The notes: a model not told the origin generated them from the letters alone. DNA of 64,000 bases from Gammaproteobacteria bacterium (GCA_002746645.1 PDPU01000023.1:124001-188000), one strand, 5' to 3'. Positions 19,530 to 28,201 are shown, counted from the stretch's first letter. Numbers and translations are program-made.

Positions 19530-19558
19530 GCTGAAACGCTTCCGTGAACCCCGGTGAT
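19530..19558 (+). promoter_or_regulatory. Possible heat-shock (sigma-32-like) promoter of hspQ
   Basis: GCTGAAA at 19530-19536 and CCCCGGTGA from 19549 resemble the sigma-32 -35 (CTTGAAA) and -10 (CCCCAT) elements, with a 12-bp gap, slightly shorter than usual. The position fits transcription of hspQ, a heat-shock gene in enterobacteria. This is a pattern match only. Confidence 0.35.
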
Positions 19559-19624
19559 CGGGCTACACTTGCAGCCGAAAGCGTCAGTGAACAGAGGCGG
19601 AAACCGAGGTGGGAGCACAGCAAG

Positions 19625-19957
19625 ATGAATGAAATCCGTGACGCGCGCTTCTCCATCGGCGATGCGGTGAAACATCGACTGTTCGGCTTTCGTGGCGTCA
19701 TCTACGACGTGGATCCCGAGTTCGCCAATACCGAGGAATGGTACCAGTCCATTCCCGCCTCGATTCGCCCCCACCGTGAACAACCCTTCTACCATCTCTA
19801 TGCCGAGAACGCGGATTCCACCTACGTGGCCTATGTTTCCGAACAGAACCTGTTGCCCGATACCAGCGGGGTACCGATGCGGCATCCCGAGGTCAATCGC
19901 CGTTTCAAGCGCAACAAGCAAGGGCACTACCGCCTGCGAGACGAACTACGCCATTGA
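19625..19957 (+). CDS. hspQ: Heat shock protein HspQ (hemimethylated-DNA-binding YccV family)
   Basis: From the ATG at 19625 the product is 110 residues, normal for HspQ. It contains the conserved core FSIGDAVKHRLFGFRGVIYD, then DVDPEFANTEEWY, HLYAENADSTYVAYVSEQNL and the tail HPEVNRRFKRNKQGHY. In E. coli and Yersinia, HspQ binds DnaA variants and Lon as a specificity modulator. The upstream frame is open to 19544 but lacks family similarity. A sigma-32-like promoter lies about 70 bp upstream. Followed after 25 bp by an acidic membrane protein gene. Confidence 0.95.
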   Translation: MNEIRDARFSIGDAVKHRLFGFRGVIYDVDPEFANTEEWYQSIPASIRPHREQPFYHLYAENADSTYVAYVSEQNLLPDTSGVPMRHPEVNRRFKRNKQGHYRLRDELRH

Positions 19958-19982
19958 ACGACATGCCTGATGACACGCCGCG

Positions 19983-21308
19983 ATGATTGACGAAGAGCTC
20001 TACCAGGAAGCTACCGAAGAACTCGACACCAACCGCCGTCGCCCTCACCTCTGGGCGCGTGCCTGCGCGTTGGCGAATGATGATCACGACGAAGCGCGTT
20101 ACCTCTACACGAATCTCCGCGTGGAGGAGATGTTGCAGGAGCGTACCCGGATCGAGAAGCAGAAGGTGGTCGGCACAACGACACCCGACGAACCGGCGCT
20201 GGCACCGTCCGGCCATACATCCGACACGGCGGTGGATGACACGGAAAACTCGACCGACAGCACTCAACCCATTGCGCTCGTCGATGAGGGCAGCTTCAGT
20301 CCGGTGCAGGCCGACAATGGCGAAGACATCAGGCCGAACGACAGACAGGGTGAAGTCAGCACGACGATCGATCATCCCGACACAGTAGCGGGTGAGTGGG
20401 TCGACATCGACGACACCGCCGGGGTCGACGCCGGCCAGCAGATCCGCGACGCAACAACGACCGTCGACCACGACAGCAAGCGGCAGCACCGCGACGTGGA
20501 CACGACCGGTGCGGGCGACGGCCCGATCGAGGACACTGCCGGGCACCTCAAGGCGGAAGCAGCCATCAAGTCCAGCGCCTCACCGGCCGACGACTGGCAT
20601 GTCGAGGACGGCACCGACATTCCGATGGCCCATCGCACCAACACCGATGTGACGTCCGACACCACCGGCGCATATACGCCTGCGCAAACACCTGACGACA
20701 GCGAGCGGCCCCTTGTCGACAGCGTACCGTCGCCTGCCGACCACACGCGGGCGCGTGTCCGCAGTGAGCAGACCCTCGATTTCGATATCGAAAGCCCCCT
20801 GCCCGAGCAGTCGCTGTCACCCTCGAGCACCACAATCGCAGACAACGCCGACACCTTCGACAACGCCGACTTCGATGAAGCGATTGCCCTTGATGTGGAC
20901 TCACACGGTCAGCTATGGGCCATCTTTCGCAAAGGCACGACACTCAGGGCCGTACCTGCCGAGGGATCGTCGTTGACGGCGATGTTCCTGACCCTCCCGT
21001 GGCTGTTACGGCACGGTCTCTTCGGTACCGCCATCGTCTACGCCCTGACGGCAATCGTGCTCGTTGGCGGTCTCGTCGTCAGCGGCCTTGCCTGGCTGGA
21101 TCAGGGTGTTCAGGCATCCGCAAGTCTCAGACTCATCACGGCAGGCTTTGCATTTCTTGCGGCCGTGGCCCTGTTCTGGATTCCGTATCGCCAGGCACGA
21201 TCCTGGGCGTTTCTGAGCTACCGGAAACAAATGGGCGAACCGCTGGCCTGGGTGCGTGCCACCAGCCGCCATCGAGCACTCGAGACTTTCGAAGAGCACG
21301 TCAGGTAG
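19983..21308 (+). CDS. Acidic C-terminally membrane-anchored protein of unknown function
   Basis: A 441-residue protein in three parts. The N-terminal 50 residues form a helical module (ELYQEATEELDTNRR, LWARACALANDDHDEARYLY) resembling short N-terminal modules in other gammaproteobacterial membrane proteins. Residues 60-330 are strongly acidic (Asp/Thr/Ser-rich), low in hydrophobics and probably disordered. The C-terminal part holds two hydrophobic helices (about 355-380 and 388-405), then a basic cytoplasmic end. I recognise no enzymatic motif. It lies 25 bp after hspQ on the same strand and may be co-transcribed. Confidence 0.65.
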   Translation: MIDEELYQEATEELDTNRRRPHLWARACALANDDHDEARYLYTNLRVEEMLQERTRIEKQKVVGTTTPDEPALAPSGHTSDTAVDDTENSTDSTQPIALVDEGSFSPVQADNGEDIRPNDRQGEVSTTIDHPDTVAGEWVDIDDTAGVDAGQQIRDATTTVDHDSKRQHRDVDTTGAGDGPIEDTAGHLKAEAAIKSSASPADDWHVEDGTDIPMAHRTNTDVTSDTTGAYTPAQTPDDSERPLVDSVPSPADHTRARVRSEQTLDFDIESPLPEQSLSPSSTTIADNADTFDNADFDEAIALDVDSHGQLWAIFRKGTTLRAVPAEGSSLTAMFLTLPWLLRHGLFGTAIVYALTAIVLVGGLVVSGLAWLDQGVQASASLRLITAGFAFLAAVALFWIPYRQARSWAFLSYRKQMGEPLAWVRATSRHRALETFEEHVR

Positions 21309-21502
21309 ACACCAGCCTCACAAGTGATCACGACGGTGCCGCATTTTCCGGCACGAAAATGACCTGGCGCGCAAATGGCAACACCGGTATTTCAGCCAGG
21401 CTGCCGTGCTGTCGTTAATTCAAGCCAAGTCATCACCAAGAATGACGGGTCTTGTTCCAGGATAGAGCAAGGCAGCCGATTCCGATTCGGTCACTCGGGG
21501 TA

Positions 21503-21523
21503 GCCGGGGGAATATCCCCCGGC
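21503..21523. repeat. GC-rich perfect hairpin
   Basis: GCCGGGGG at 21503-21510 pairs exactly with CCCCCGGC at 21516-21523 around an AATAT loop. No T-tract follows on either strand, so an intrinsic terminator is not demonstrated. It lies about 200 bp after the acidic membrane protein gene. Confidence 0.8.
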
Positions 21524-21553
21524 GCCATTCCCTGACCGGTGACCCTGGCTGCG

Positions 21554-21602
21554 GGCGGAAAACGCGGCAACGTAACACTCGGCATTTCGCGCGTTTTTCG
21601 CC
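21554..21602. repeat. Inverted repeat with 13-bp arms
   Basis: GGCGGAAAACGCG (21554-21566) and CGCGTTTTTCGCC (21590-21602) are reverse complements with one mismatch, separated by 23 bp. The function is unknown: operator, attenuator stem or repetitive element remnant are all possible. Confidence 0.75.
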
Positions 21603-21841
21603 GGAAGGCCAGGAAGCCGCCACGGTATCGCAACTCGGCTCCCCATCCAGGCTCATGTGTCGTTGGACAATGCTCAGGGTCGCCAGTCGGGAGGGCTTGC
21701 CGCTATACTGATGATGAAGCTCACACCCATGCCGACAAACGTCTGCGTTTTTCGACGTTGCTGCCGGTATGTCTGTCACCTTCTGATCGTCACGCCCCGA
21801 CGCACAAGCCGGGATCACAAGCCCAAACTGCGAGCAAGACC

Positions 21842-23023
21842 ATGTTCGAACAACTGGAAGAACCGAAAGCCGACGCCATCCTCGCTCTGATGGCAGCCTT
21901 CCGCGAAGACCCGCGCACCGACAAGCTCGATCTCGGCGTAGGCATCTACAAGGACGAAGACGGACGCTCAACCGTCATGCACGCGATCAAGGATGCCGAG
22001 ACATCGCTGCTTGAAACACAGGACACCAAAGCCTATGTGTCTCCCGCGGGCAGCGCCGAATTCAACGCCGCCATGATCGATCTCGTGCTCGGCGAGAGCG
22101 CAAGCGAGCGTCACGTGGCCGTACAGGCAGTCGGCGGCAGTGGAGCACTCGCGATCATCGCAGGACTCCTCAAGCAGATTCGACCGAACGCCACTGTCTG
22201 GCTCTCCGACCCGACGTGGCCGAATCACGGTCCGCTGATCGGTTCGGCAGGTTTCACGCTCGCGAACTACCCCTACTACGACAACGCCACCTCGACGATC
22301 AGCTTCGATGCCATGCTCGAGACGCTATCGAGTGCGGCCGAGGGCGATATCGTCGTGTTGCACGGTTGTTGCCACAACCCGACCGGCGCCGATCTGGATC
22401 TCGAACAGTGGCAGGCGGTAGCGAAACTGCTGCGTGAAAAGAAGCTCTTTGCCTTCGTTGACCTGGCCTACCAGGGCTTCGGTGACGGGCTCGAAGAAGA
22501 TGCCGCCGGTGTACGTCTGCTGGCGCGGGAACTCGATGAATTCGCCATCGCGGCCAGTTGTTCGAAGAACTTCGCGCTCTATCGCGAGCGTGTCGGCGCG
22601 GCGATCCTGCAGGCAGCTTCGGCCGAGGATGCCCAACGAGCACACAAGCAACTGTCGCGTGTCGCGCGCTCGATCTACTCGATGCCGCCCGATCATGGCG
22701 CCAACTCCGCCAACCTCGTGCTTGGCGACAAGGCTCGCAGAAAGTCCTGGCAGGACGAACTCGAAACCATGCGCTCCCGCATGCAACGCCTGCGCACCGG
22801 CTTCGCCGAGGCCATGCGCAAGCGCAGCAACTCCGATCGCTTCGACTACATCGCCGCGCAGAAAGGCATGTTCAGCCGCCTGCCACTGAGCAGCGAGCAG
22901 CTCACGCGACTTCGCGAGGAATACGGCATCTATATCGTGGGAGACGGCCGCATCAACATCGCCGGACTTCCCGATGACGGCCTCGAGCAACTGGCCGACC
23001 GAATCTGTTCGGTCATGGAGTGA
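21842..23023 (+). CDS. Aspartate/aromatic amino acid aminotransferase
   Basis: This 393-residue PLP enzyme belongs to the AspC/TyrB type I aminotransferases, which interconvert aspartate or aromatic amino acids and their 2-oxo acids. It has KLDLGVGIYKDEDG near the N-terminus, the substrate/cofactor segment HGCCHNPTGAD, FVDLAYQGFG, and the Schiff-base lysine K242 in SCSKNFALYRERVG. The usual C-terminal arginine segment is degenerate (YGIYIVGDGRINIAGL, compared with YIV.SGR.N.AG), but the arginine is kept. Start at the ATG 21842; the longer open frame upstream is not supported. Confidence 0.93.
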   Translation: MFEQLEEPKADAILALMAAFREDPRTDKLDLGVGIYKDEDGRSTVMHAIKDAETSLLETQDTKAYVSPAGSAEFNAAMIDLVLGESASERHVAVQAVGGSGALAIIAGLLKQIRPNATVWLSDPTWPNHGPLIGSAGFTLANYPYYDNATSTISFDAMLETLSSAAEGDIVVLHGCCHNPTGADLDLEQWQAVAKLLREKKLFAFVDLAYQGFGDGLEEDAAGVRLLARELDEFAIAASCSKNFALYRERVGAAILQAASAEDAQRAHKQLSRVARSIYSMPPDHGANSANLVLGDKARRKSWQDELETMRSRMQRLRTGFAEAMRKRSNSDRFDYIAAQKGMFSRLPLSSEQLTRLREEYGIYIVGDGRINIAGLPDDGLEQLADRICSVME

Positions 23024-23041
23024 TTCGTTCCGCTGAAGTGT

Positions 23042-23067
23042 CCCGGGCAAACTCCGTGATGCCCGGG
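23042..23067 (+). terminator. Hairpin after the aminotransferase gene
   Basis: CCCGGGCA (23042-23049) and TGCCCGGG (23060-23067) form a perfect 8-bp stem with a 10-base loop, 19 bp after the aminotransferase stop codon. There is no T-tract, so it may end transcription only with help or act as a 3' stabiliser. Confidence 0.5.
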
Positions 23068-23086
23068 GCCCGAGCCCTGCCTTGCA

Positions 23087-23156
23087 GGAACTGCCCGTGG
23101 CGCCACCTCCGGAGATTTGCCCGAGGCGCCGCGCTTCAGGAATTACCCGAGGCGCG
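23087..23156. repeat. Imperfect repeats spanning the 3' end of a lipoprotein gene
   Basis: Three related units are visible at 23087, 23111 and 23139 (GGAACTGCCCGTGGCGCC, GGAGATTTGCCCGAGGCGCC, GGAATTACCCGAGGCGCG). The last encodes the C-terminus of the lipoprotein on the minus strand; the others lie beyond its stop. Confidence 0.6.
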
Positions 23157-24281
23157 CTCCAGGCTCAGAACCAGTACCTGCTGATCGGCCAGTTCGGAAT
23201 CGGTGCTGACCAGCATGCGAAGCTCGGTTGGCCGATCATGGAGCACGAAAGCGTAGCCATCGTAACGGTAGGTGTTCCATGTCATCGACACACCCACCGA
23301 AAACCGCCCGTGCTGTCGAAGCACACCACTGAGCGCCGATTCATGCAGCACAGGCACCGTCGCCGTGGCATTCGCCGCGGAGTCGGTGATTTCAAGTCGA
23401 GCCTCACCGCTCATGCCCAGACTGCCATCCGCAGCGCCCGGTTCAAGCTGCAGGCGCAGTTGCCATGCGTTGCAATGCGAAGCGTCGCTGTTGCAGGTAA
23501 GCGAGCGGGATCGCCACGTGCCGACAAGCTGATCGGCAGCCAGTGCAATCACCTGCTCACCGCCATTGCCGGAACCTGCGGCTCCGAGACTGACCGACGC
23601 GCCACCGGTGCTGTCGATACTCGCCGAGGCGCCATCGCTGATATCGAGAACCAGTTCATTCGTTCCCAGCGTTTCACCGGAAAAGGCGAAGTCCACGCCG
23701 GCCCCACCCGCGCCAGTGTCATCCACGCCGGTACCACCCGAGGCATCGTCACCATCCCCTGATGCGGGCCCGCCAACGGCATTCACCGCATGCCGCTGCC
23801 ACGCAACGGAGCTGGGAACGGCAGTGGTGGCAGCATTTGATGCTGGCGCCACATTGCTGCGAAAACTCAGTGGATGCGTGCCATCGTCGGCAGTGGGTGT
23901 CCAGAGGGCATCGCTCGCGACAGCCCCTGAATCGGCAGGCGGCTCCACGAATCCGGTGACACGGCCGGCATCGTCGAGACCCATCACGACAAGACGCCCC
24001 GACGCATCGGTACCGAGGTAGACCCGTGCGGTCTCGGCAGTATCCAGCACCGCGACGGTGGCGGCACTCGCACCACCACCGTCCGGAACGACCGATATTG
24101 CCGGTCCTTCACCGTTGCCCGGCTGAGTCGATGCATCGCCGGAAGCGGAATGTCCGAGTTCGACGCCGTCGCTGTCGCAACCTACTGGCAACGCAAGGAC
24201 AAGCGCCAGCAACACACCCGTGCCGCCAGGACGCACCTGTGAACGACCGGGGTGTCGGCTGGGACACCAAATGCCGGTCAT
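23136..24281 (-). CDS. Exported lipoprotein, paralogue of the next gene
   Basis: Read from the ATG at 24281 this is a 381-residue lipoprotein with the lipobox LPVG-C at about residue 35. A low-complexity Gly/Ala/Asp region covers about residues 40-245. The C-terminal domain begins ADQLVGTWRSRSLTCNSDASHC and continues with beta-rich sequence. That domain parallels the GTWGSNYEFGCEASNC domain of the lipoprotein encoded upstream at 24338, including the two cysteines. I recognise no known family and the role is unknown. The frame is open to 24326; the start is uncertain. Confidence 0.65.
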   Translation of the reverse strand: MTGIWCPSRHPGRSQVRPGGTGVLLALVLALPVGCDSDGVELGHSASGDASTQPGNGEGPAISVVPDGGGASAATVAVLDTAETARVYLGTDASGRLVVMGLDDAGRVTGFVEPPADSGAVASDALWTPTADDGTHPLSFRSNVAPASNAATTAVPSSVAWQRHAVNAVGGPASGDGDDASGGTGVDDTGAGGAGVDFAFSGETLGTNELVLDISDGASASIDSTGGASVSLGAAGSGNGGEQVIALAADQLVGTWRSRSLTCNSDASHCNAWQLRLQLEPGAADGSLGMSGEARLEITDSAANATATVPVLHESALSGVLRQHGRFSVGVSMTWNTYRYDGYAFVLHDRPTELRMLVSTDSELADQQVLVLSLERASGNS

Positions 24282-24337
24282 GGCGGTCAGTAGTTCCGGA
24301 TCCCGAAAAACCACGGTCGTCTGCAAACCAATGCCCG

Positions 24338-25243
24338 TTACTGACGTGTCAGCAACGCGGCAATGGTCGGATTCTCGACGTTCTCGGTGCTGGTACCGAG
24401 AAACACCAGCTGTGTGGGATCATCCAGCGAGAAGTAGGCAATGCCCTGGTAGGCATCGGATTCACGCCAGATGAATGACAACAGGGCAACACCGCCGAAT
24501 TCGGAAATGGTGCCGTTGATCGGCAGTGGCTCCCCGTAATCACCATCAATGGGCTTGTAGCGCGTGGATCCGGAGACCGAAGTACCGTTGATGATGACGC
24601 TGGTTTCGAGCACGTGGCAGTTGCTTGCTTCGCAACCGAACTCGTAGTTGCTGCCCCATGTGCCGTCCAGTGCCCCGGCCGTTACCGGAGTGAGTTCGGA
24701 ACCGCCTGCGTAGACGAGGTTGACGTCACCGCCGCTGATCGACTGGCCATCGACGATGTCGAAGGTGAAAGTCGGCGCCTGGTAGTCATCAGCCAGTCTG
24801 TCGCCGTTGCCAAAGGCCGGTACGCTGCCTGCACCCGCCGGGTGCTGCACCACGGTCAATGGACCGCTGTAGCGGCTGTCTGCACCGATACTGCCGAATA
24901 CCGACGTGGCGGAACCATCGGCTGCGATCGAAAGACCGGAAAGATAGTTGTTGTTGTCGATCACGTACACGCCGCGACCGGCGTTCATGGTACCGATGTA
25001 GGCACCGGAACGACCACCCGGTTCACCACCACCCGTGGTACCGCCGGTCGTGGTATCACCGCCTGTAGTACCTGCGGTGGTGCCCGCGGTATCGCTACCG
25101 GTGCCGGCAGTGTCCCCACCGGTGCCGGCAGTGGTCGTGCCGGTGCCTGTGGTGGCAGTACCGTCTGTGGAGGTATCATCATCATCGCTCGAGCAGGCAA
25201 CCAGTGTGGTGGCCAGGAGCAGGACGGGGAGGTACTTGATCAT
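24338..25243 (-). CDS. Exported lipoprotein with Thr/Gly linker
   Basis: The 301-residue product from the ATG at 25243 (MIKYLPVLLLATTLVACSS) is a clear lipoprotein, with lipobox TLVA-C at residue 17. An acidic patch and a Thr/Gly-rich linker (about residues 25-75) follow, then a beta-rich domain. The C-terminal part (GTWGSNYEFGCEASNC, SFIWRESDAYQGIAYFSLDD) is shared with the neighbouring lipoprotein gene 57 bp downstream. The linker looks like a stalk that carries the domain away from the outer membrane. Function unknown. Divergent from the gene at 25377. Confidence 0.72.
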   Translation of the reverse strand: MIKYLPVLLLATTLVACSSDDDDTSTDGTATTGTGTTTAGTGGDTAGTGSDTAGTTAGTTGGDTTTGGTTGGGEPGGRSGAYIGTMNAGRGVYVIDNNNYLSGLSIAADGSATSVFGSIGADSRYSGPLTVVQHPAGAGSVPAFGNGDRLADDYQAPTFTFDIVDGQSISGGDVNLVYAGGSELTPVTAGALDGTWGSNYEFGCEASNCHVLETSVIINGTSVSGSTRYKPIDGDYGEPLPINGTISEFGGVALLSFIWRESDAYQGIAYFSLDDPTQLVFLGTSTENVENPTIAALLTRQ

Positions 25244-25376
25244 GCCTGTGAAACTCGTCGTTGGATTGTGGCTGAACGTCAAAGATTAACGCAAGTGTCT
25301 GTGTCGCGGTGACAATACTCTCCGCATTGCTTCCGGTCGCGTCCTGCGGCGTCACGATCATGGCATTGCCCTGGCA

Positions 25377-25808
25377 GTGGCGGATGCGCCCTATCTCGAT
25401 GACACCTGGCACCGCTACGACAAGGCCATTGTCGACCATGACAAGGCGAAACCCAGCACTACCGATTATCATATTACTCGCGAGGACATGTTCGAGGCGT
25501 CCTGCGAGATCATGATCTCGCAGGAAATACTCCGGGCATTCCTCGAATCGACCCTGATCAGCATGCGCAAGCTCGCCCTCAGCGCCGAAGAGCGCAGATT
25601 CGACCAAGCCGACATCTGCCTCGACGATTCAGGATTCCACAGCCAGGGTGAAAAGGACGAGGCATGCCGCCTCCACGACGACTACATGCTCTACCGGCGG
25701 ATACAGCGCGACATGTGCAGCCTGTCGGTATCGCGCAAACGCTACGGCGGCAATCTCGATACCGTGAACACCACCGAACAGATTGCGACCCATCCCAATG
25801 ACGACTGA
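25377..25808 (+). CDS. Unknown protein overlapping the GAPDH gene
   Basis: A 143-residue acidic, mostly helical cytoplasmic protein with no family I recognise. The GTG at 25377 is the first usable start found, but the true start could be slightly upstream, as the sequence just before also reads like protein. Four cysteines are scattered through it. Its last 11 bp overlap the start of the GAPDH gene (ATG 25798, stop 25806-25808), which supports a real, co-translated gene. A role in GAPDH regulation is only a guess from position. Confidence 0.6.
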   Translation: MADAPYLDDTWHRYDKAIVDHDKAKPSTTDYHITREDMFEASCEIMISQEILRAFLESTLISMRKLALSAEERRFDQADICLDDSGFHSQGEKDEACRLHDDYMLYRRIQRDMCSLSVSRKRYGGNLDTVNTTEQIATHPNDD

Positions 25809-27246
25809 CAACACCTACCTCGAGCAATACATCGAACAGCAAGGGCTCGCCGAGAGCATGATCCCCGTCGTGGGCTTTCTCTACCGCACCCGCGGCGTCA
25901 TCGTCACGGTGTTCGGCAGAAAGCTCATGAATGGCTCGACCATCGACATTCTCAAGGCACACAAGCTCGGCCGCGTGGTCGGGCGACCGATCTCGGTTGC
26001 CGATACCGTGAAAGTGCTGACCGTGCTGCGCGAAATCGCGCCCGGCAGCTGCCGTGTCGACATCGGCAAGATCGCCGCTGCCGCGCTCGACAAGGGCGTG
26101 CTCGACAACGAGGCCGAACTTCGGTCACTGCTGCAGAGCGAACTGGCCGATGTCGGTGAACGCGCGTCGGTACTCGACAAGCCACAGGATGTGGTGCTCT
26201 ACGGTTTCGGCCGTATCGGGCGCATCCTCGCGCGTCTGCTGATCGAACGCACCACTTCGAGCAACCCCATGCGCCTGCGCGCCGTCGTGGTGCGGGGCGG
26301 ACGCGAAGGCGACCTCCAGAAACGCGCCAGCCTGCTGCGTCGCGACTCGGTACATGGTCCCTTCAACGGCAGCATCAAGGTCGATGAAGCGAACAATGCC
26401 ATCATCGCCAACGGCAACTTCATCCAGGTGATCTATGCCGACAAGCCCGAAGACATCGACTATACGAGCTACGGCATCGACAACGCACTGATCGTCGACA
26501 ACACCGGCATCTTCAAGGACGAGGAAGCTCTGTCACGGCACCTCGTGCCGAAGGGTGCGGCCAAGGTGCTGCTGACTGCCCCTGCCGGCGGCGCGATCAA
26601 GAACATCGTCTACGGCGTCAACCACGAGATGATCGACGACAGCGACCGCATCCTCTGTGCGGCAAGCTGCACCACCAACGCCATCACGCCGGTACTGAAG
26701 ATCATCAACGATCGCTTCGGCATCGAGAACGGTCACGTCGAAACCGTGCATTCCTACACCAACGACCAGAACCTCATCGACAACTACCACAAGGCCGATC
26801 GGCGTGGCCGTTCGGCACCGCTGAACATGGTACTGACTTCGACCGGTGCGGCAAAGGCCGTGGCCAAGGCGCTGCCCGAGCTTGCCGGAAAACTCACGGG
26901 CAACGCCATTCGCGTGCCCACACCGAACGTTTCGATGGCGGTCTGCAACCTCAATCTCGCCACCAGCACCACACGCGAGGAACTCAATGCCTACGTCAGT
27001 GACATGGCCTTCAATTCCAGGCTGAGTCAGCAGATTGCCTACACCATGAGCAACGAGGTGGTGTCGAGCGACTTCGTCGGCACACCCGAACCCGCCATCT
27101 TCGACGCGGTGGCCACGATCGTCGACGACAACCGCTGCGTGGTCTACGTCTGGTACGACAACGAGTACGGCTACAGCACGCAGGTACTCCGCTGCATGCA
27201 GCACATGGCAGGATTGCACATCCCGTCGATTCCGCGAATCAGCTGA
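25798..27246 (+). CDS. Glyceraldehyde-3-phosphate dehydrogenase, long form
   Basis: This 482-residue protein contains a complete GAPDH: the NAD-binding motif VVLYGFGRIGRILARLL begins near residue 130. The catalytic cysteine is C291 in AASCTTNAITPV, the catalytic histidine H318 in VETVHSYTNDQN, and the C-terminus has WYDNEYGYSTQV. An N-terminal extension of about 125 residues precedes the Rossmann fold. Long GAPDHs of this type occur in Pseudomonas and marine gammaproteobacteria beside the standard 330-residue enzyme. ATG at 25798 is preferred over the slightly earlier in-frame ATG because it fits the overlap with the preceding gene. Confidence 0.93.
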   Translation: MTTDNTYLEQYIEQQGLAESMIPVVGFLYRTRGVIVTVFGRKLMNGSTIDILKAHKLGRVVGRPISVADTVKVLTVLREIAPGSCRVDIGKIAAAALDKGVLDNEAELRSLLQSELADVGERASVLDKPQDVVLYGFGRIGRILARLLIERTTSSNPMRLRAVVVRGGREGDLQKRASLLRRDSVHGPFNGSIKVDEANNAIIANGNFIQVIYADKPEDIDYTSYGIDNALIVDNTGIFKDEEALSRHLVPKGAAKVLLTAPAGGAIKNIVYGVNHEMIDDSDRILCAASCTTNAITPVLKIINDRFGIENGHVETVHSYTNDQNLIDNYHKADRRGRSAPLNMVLTSTGAAKAVAKALPELAGKLTGNAIRVPTPNVSMAVCNLNLATSTTREELNAYVSDMAFNSRLSQQIAYTMSNEVVSSDFVGTPEPAIFDAVATIVDDNRCVVYVWYDNEYGYSTQVLRCMQHMAGLHIPSIPRIS

Positions 27247-27300
27247 AACCACGTCGCTGTCGGTCGGTACGTTGCCGGCAGTACGTCGCCTGGCAGCGCC

Positions 27301-27350
27301 CTGACGGAATCACGGCAGCACCGCTCCTTGCAGGTGCTGCCGCCCGTCAG
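27301..27350. terminator. Nested inverted repeat between convergent genes
   Basis: An inner perfect 9-bp stem (GGCAGCACC 27314-27322, GGTGCTGCC 27333-27341) is enclosed by outer 7-bp arms (CTGACGG 27301-27307, CCGTCAG 27344-27350). It lies exactly between the converging GAPDH and DUF4159 genes. A bidirectional transcription stop is the simplest reading, although T-tracts are absent. Confidence 0.65.
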
Positions 27351-28201
27351 TGCGTCATGCCGTAGATCAGGTAGTTCACACCCAGCCGATAGGCCGTGGC
27401 GGTGTACTGCGCGCGGTACTCTTCCATGTCGGCGTGTTCCCAGGCGTCACCCAGATCCATGTTCCAGTTGATGACGACCATGACACGCCCTTCGTCATCG
27501 AGCACGCCACGCCATTTCGGCAACTGACGCGAGGTATTGCTCTCGCCCACTTCCATGCTCTTGCGGATCGGCAACTCCCAGGTTTCACCGGGGTTCAGAC
27601 ACAGCGCACGAAGCCCGGGAATCTGCACGAAGTCCTCGATGCGAAAGTGCACATCGAAGATCTCGTGATCGGGCGGCAGGTCGACGATCGGACGATCGGG
27701 AAAGACCTTGCTCATCCAGTTCTCGAACTGTGACCACTGATAGTCCCCGTGAAAGTCGTCGACGAGCAGAAAGCCGCCGCGCAGGAGGTATTCACGCAGG
27801 CGATCGATCTCGGTGCGGGTGAACGAGGCAAAACCCGCCTCCACGACATACAGCATCGGATAATCGAACACCCGCTCGTCGAAGAGCGAGATCGACTGCG
27901 AATCGTCGTTGGTGTCGATGTTGGTCAGGCGCTTGAGCGCAGCAATGAAGTGGGGTTCGGACTCGGAGCAGTCAGCCTGCCAGTGCGGGTAGCCGATGTG
28001 GTCGCCGAGATTGTCGATGGCACGCTGGTTGTCGGCGAACATCAGCCGCGAGAAGGTGAATTCGTCCTCGGGAAGGCGCGCCAGCGTGGCAGGGCACTCC
28101 GGACGATGCGGCGTGGTGCAGATCGCCATCTGCCCCGACACGCCTGCCGAGGTACCGAGAGACGACAGCAGCAGCGCGAGTACGGCGCCCCCCCTGCGCA
28201 T
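27347..28201 (-). CDS. Exported DUF4159 protein
   Basis: The 284-residue reading from ATG 28201 begins with a signal peptide (MRRGGAVLALLLSSLGTSAG). The rest is a DUF4159 domain, with FTFSRLMFADNQRA and a flavodoxin/glutamine-amidotransferase-like core (DYPMLYVVEAGFASFT, LREYLLRGGFLLVDDFHGD). The end (AYRLGVNYLIYGMT) is as usual for the family. DUF4159 domains often occur in the C-terminal part of larger membrane proteins beside MoxR ATPase and VWA genes; here it is a free exported protein without those partners. It follows the lipoprotein at 28292 on the same strand by 90 bp. Confidence 0.8.
   Translation of the reverse strand: MRRGGAVLALLLSSLGTSAGVSGQMAICTTPHRPECPATLARLPEDEFTFSRLMFADNQRAIDNLGDHIGYPHWQADCSESEPHFIAALKRLTNIDTNDDSQSISLFDERVFDYPMLYVVEAGFASFTRTEIDRLREYLLRGGFLLVDDFHGDYQWSQFENWMSKVFPDRPIVDLPPDHEIFDVHFRIEDFVQIPGLRALCLNPGETWELPIRKSMEVGESNTSRQLPKWRGVLDDEGRVMVVINWNMDLGDAWEHADMEEYRAQYTATAYRLGVNYLIYGMTH

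Larger units (their letters stand above)
21309..21841. other. 533-bp intergenic region with two inverted repeats
   Basis: No gene is supported here although frames stay open in this GC-rich DNA. It contains a perfect 8-bp-stem hairpin at 21503-21523 (GCCGGGGG / CCCCCGGC, loop AATAT). It also has an inverted repeat with 13-bp arms, one mismatch, at 21554-21566 and 21590-21602. The promoter of the downstream aminotransferase should lie near 21700-21800, but I see no clear hexamers. Confidence 0.5.
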
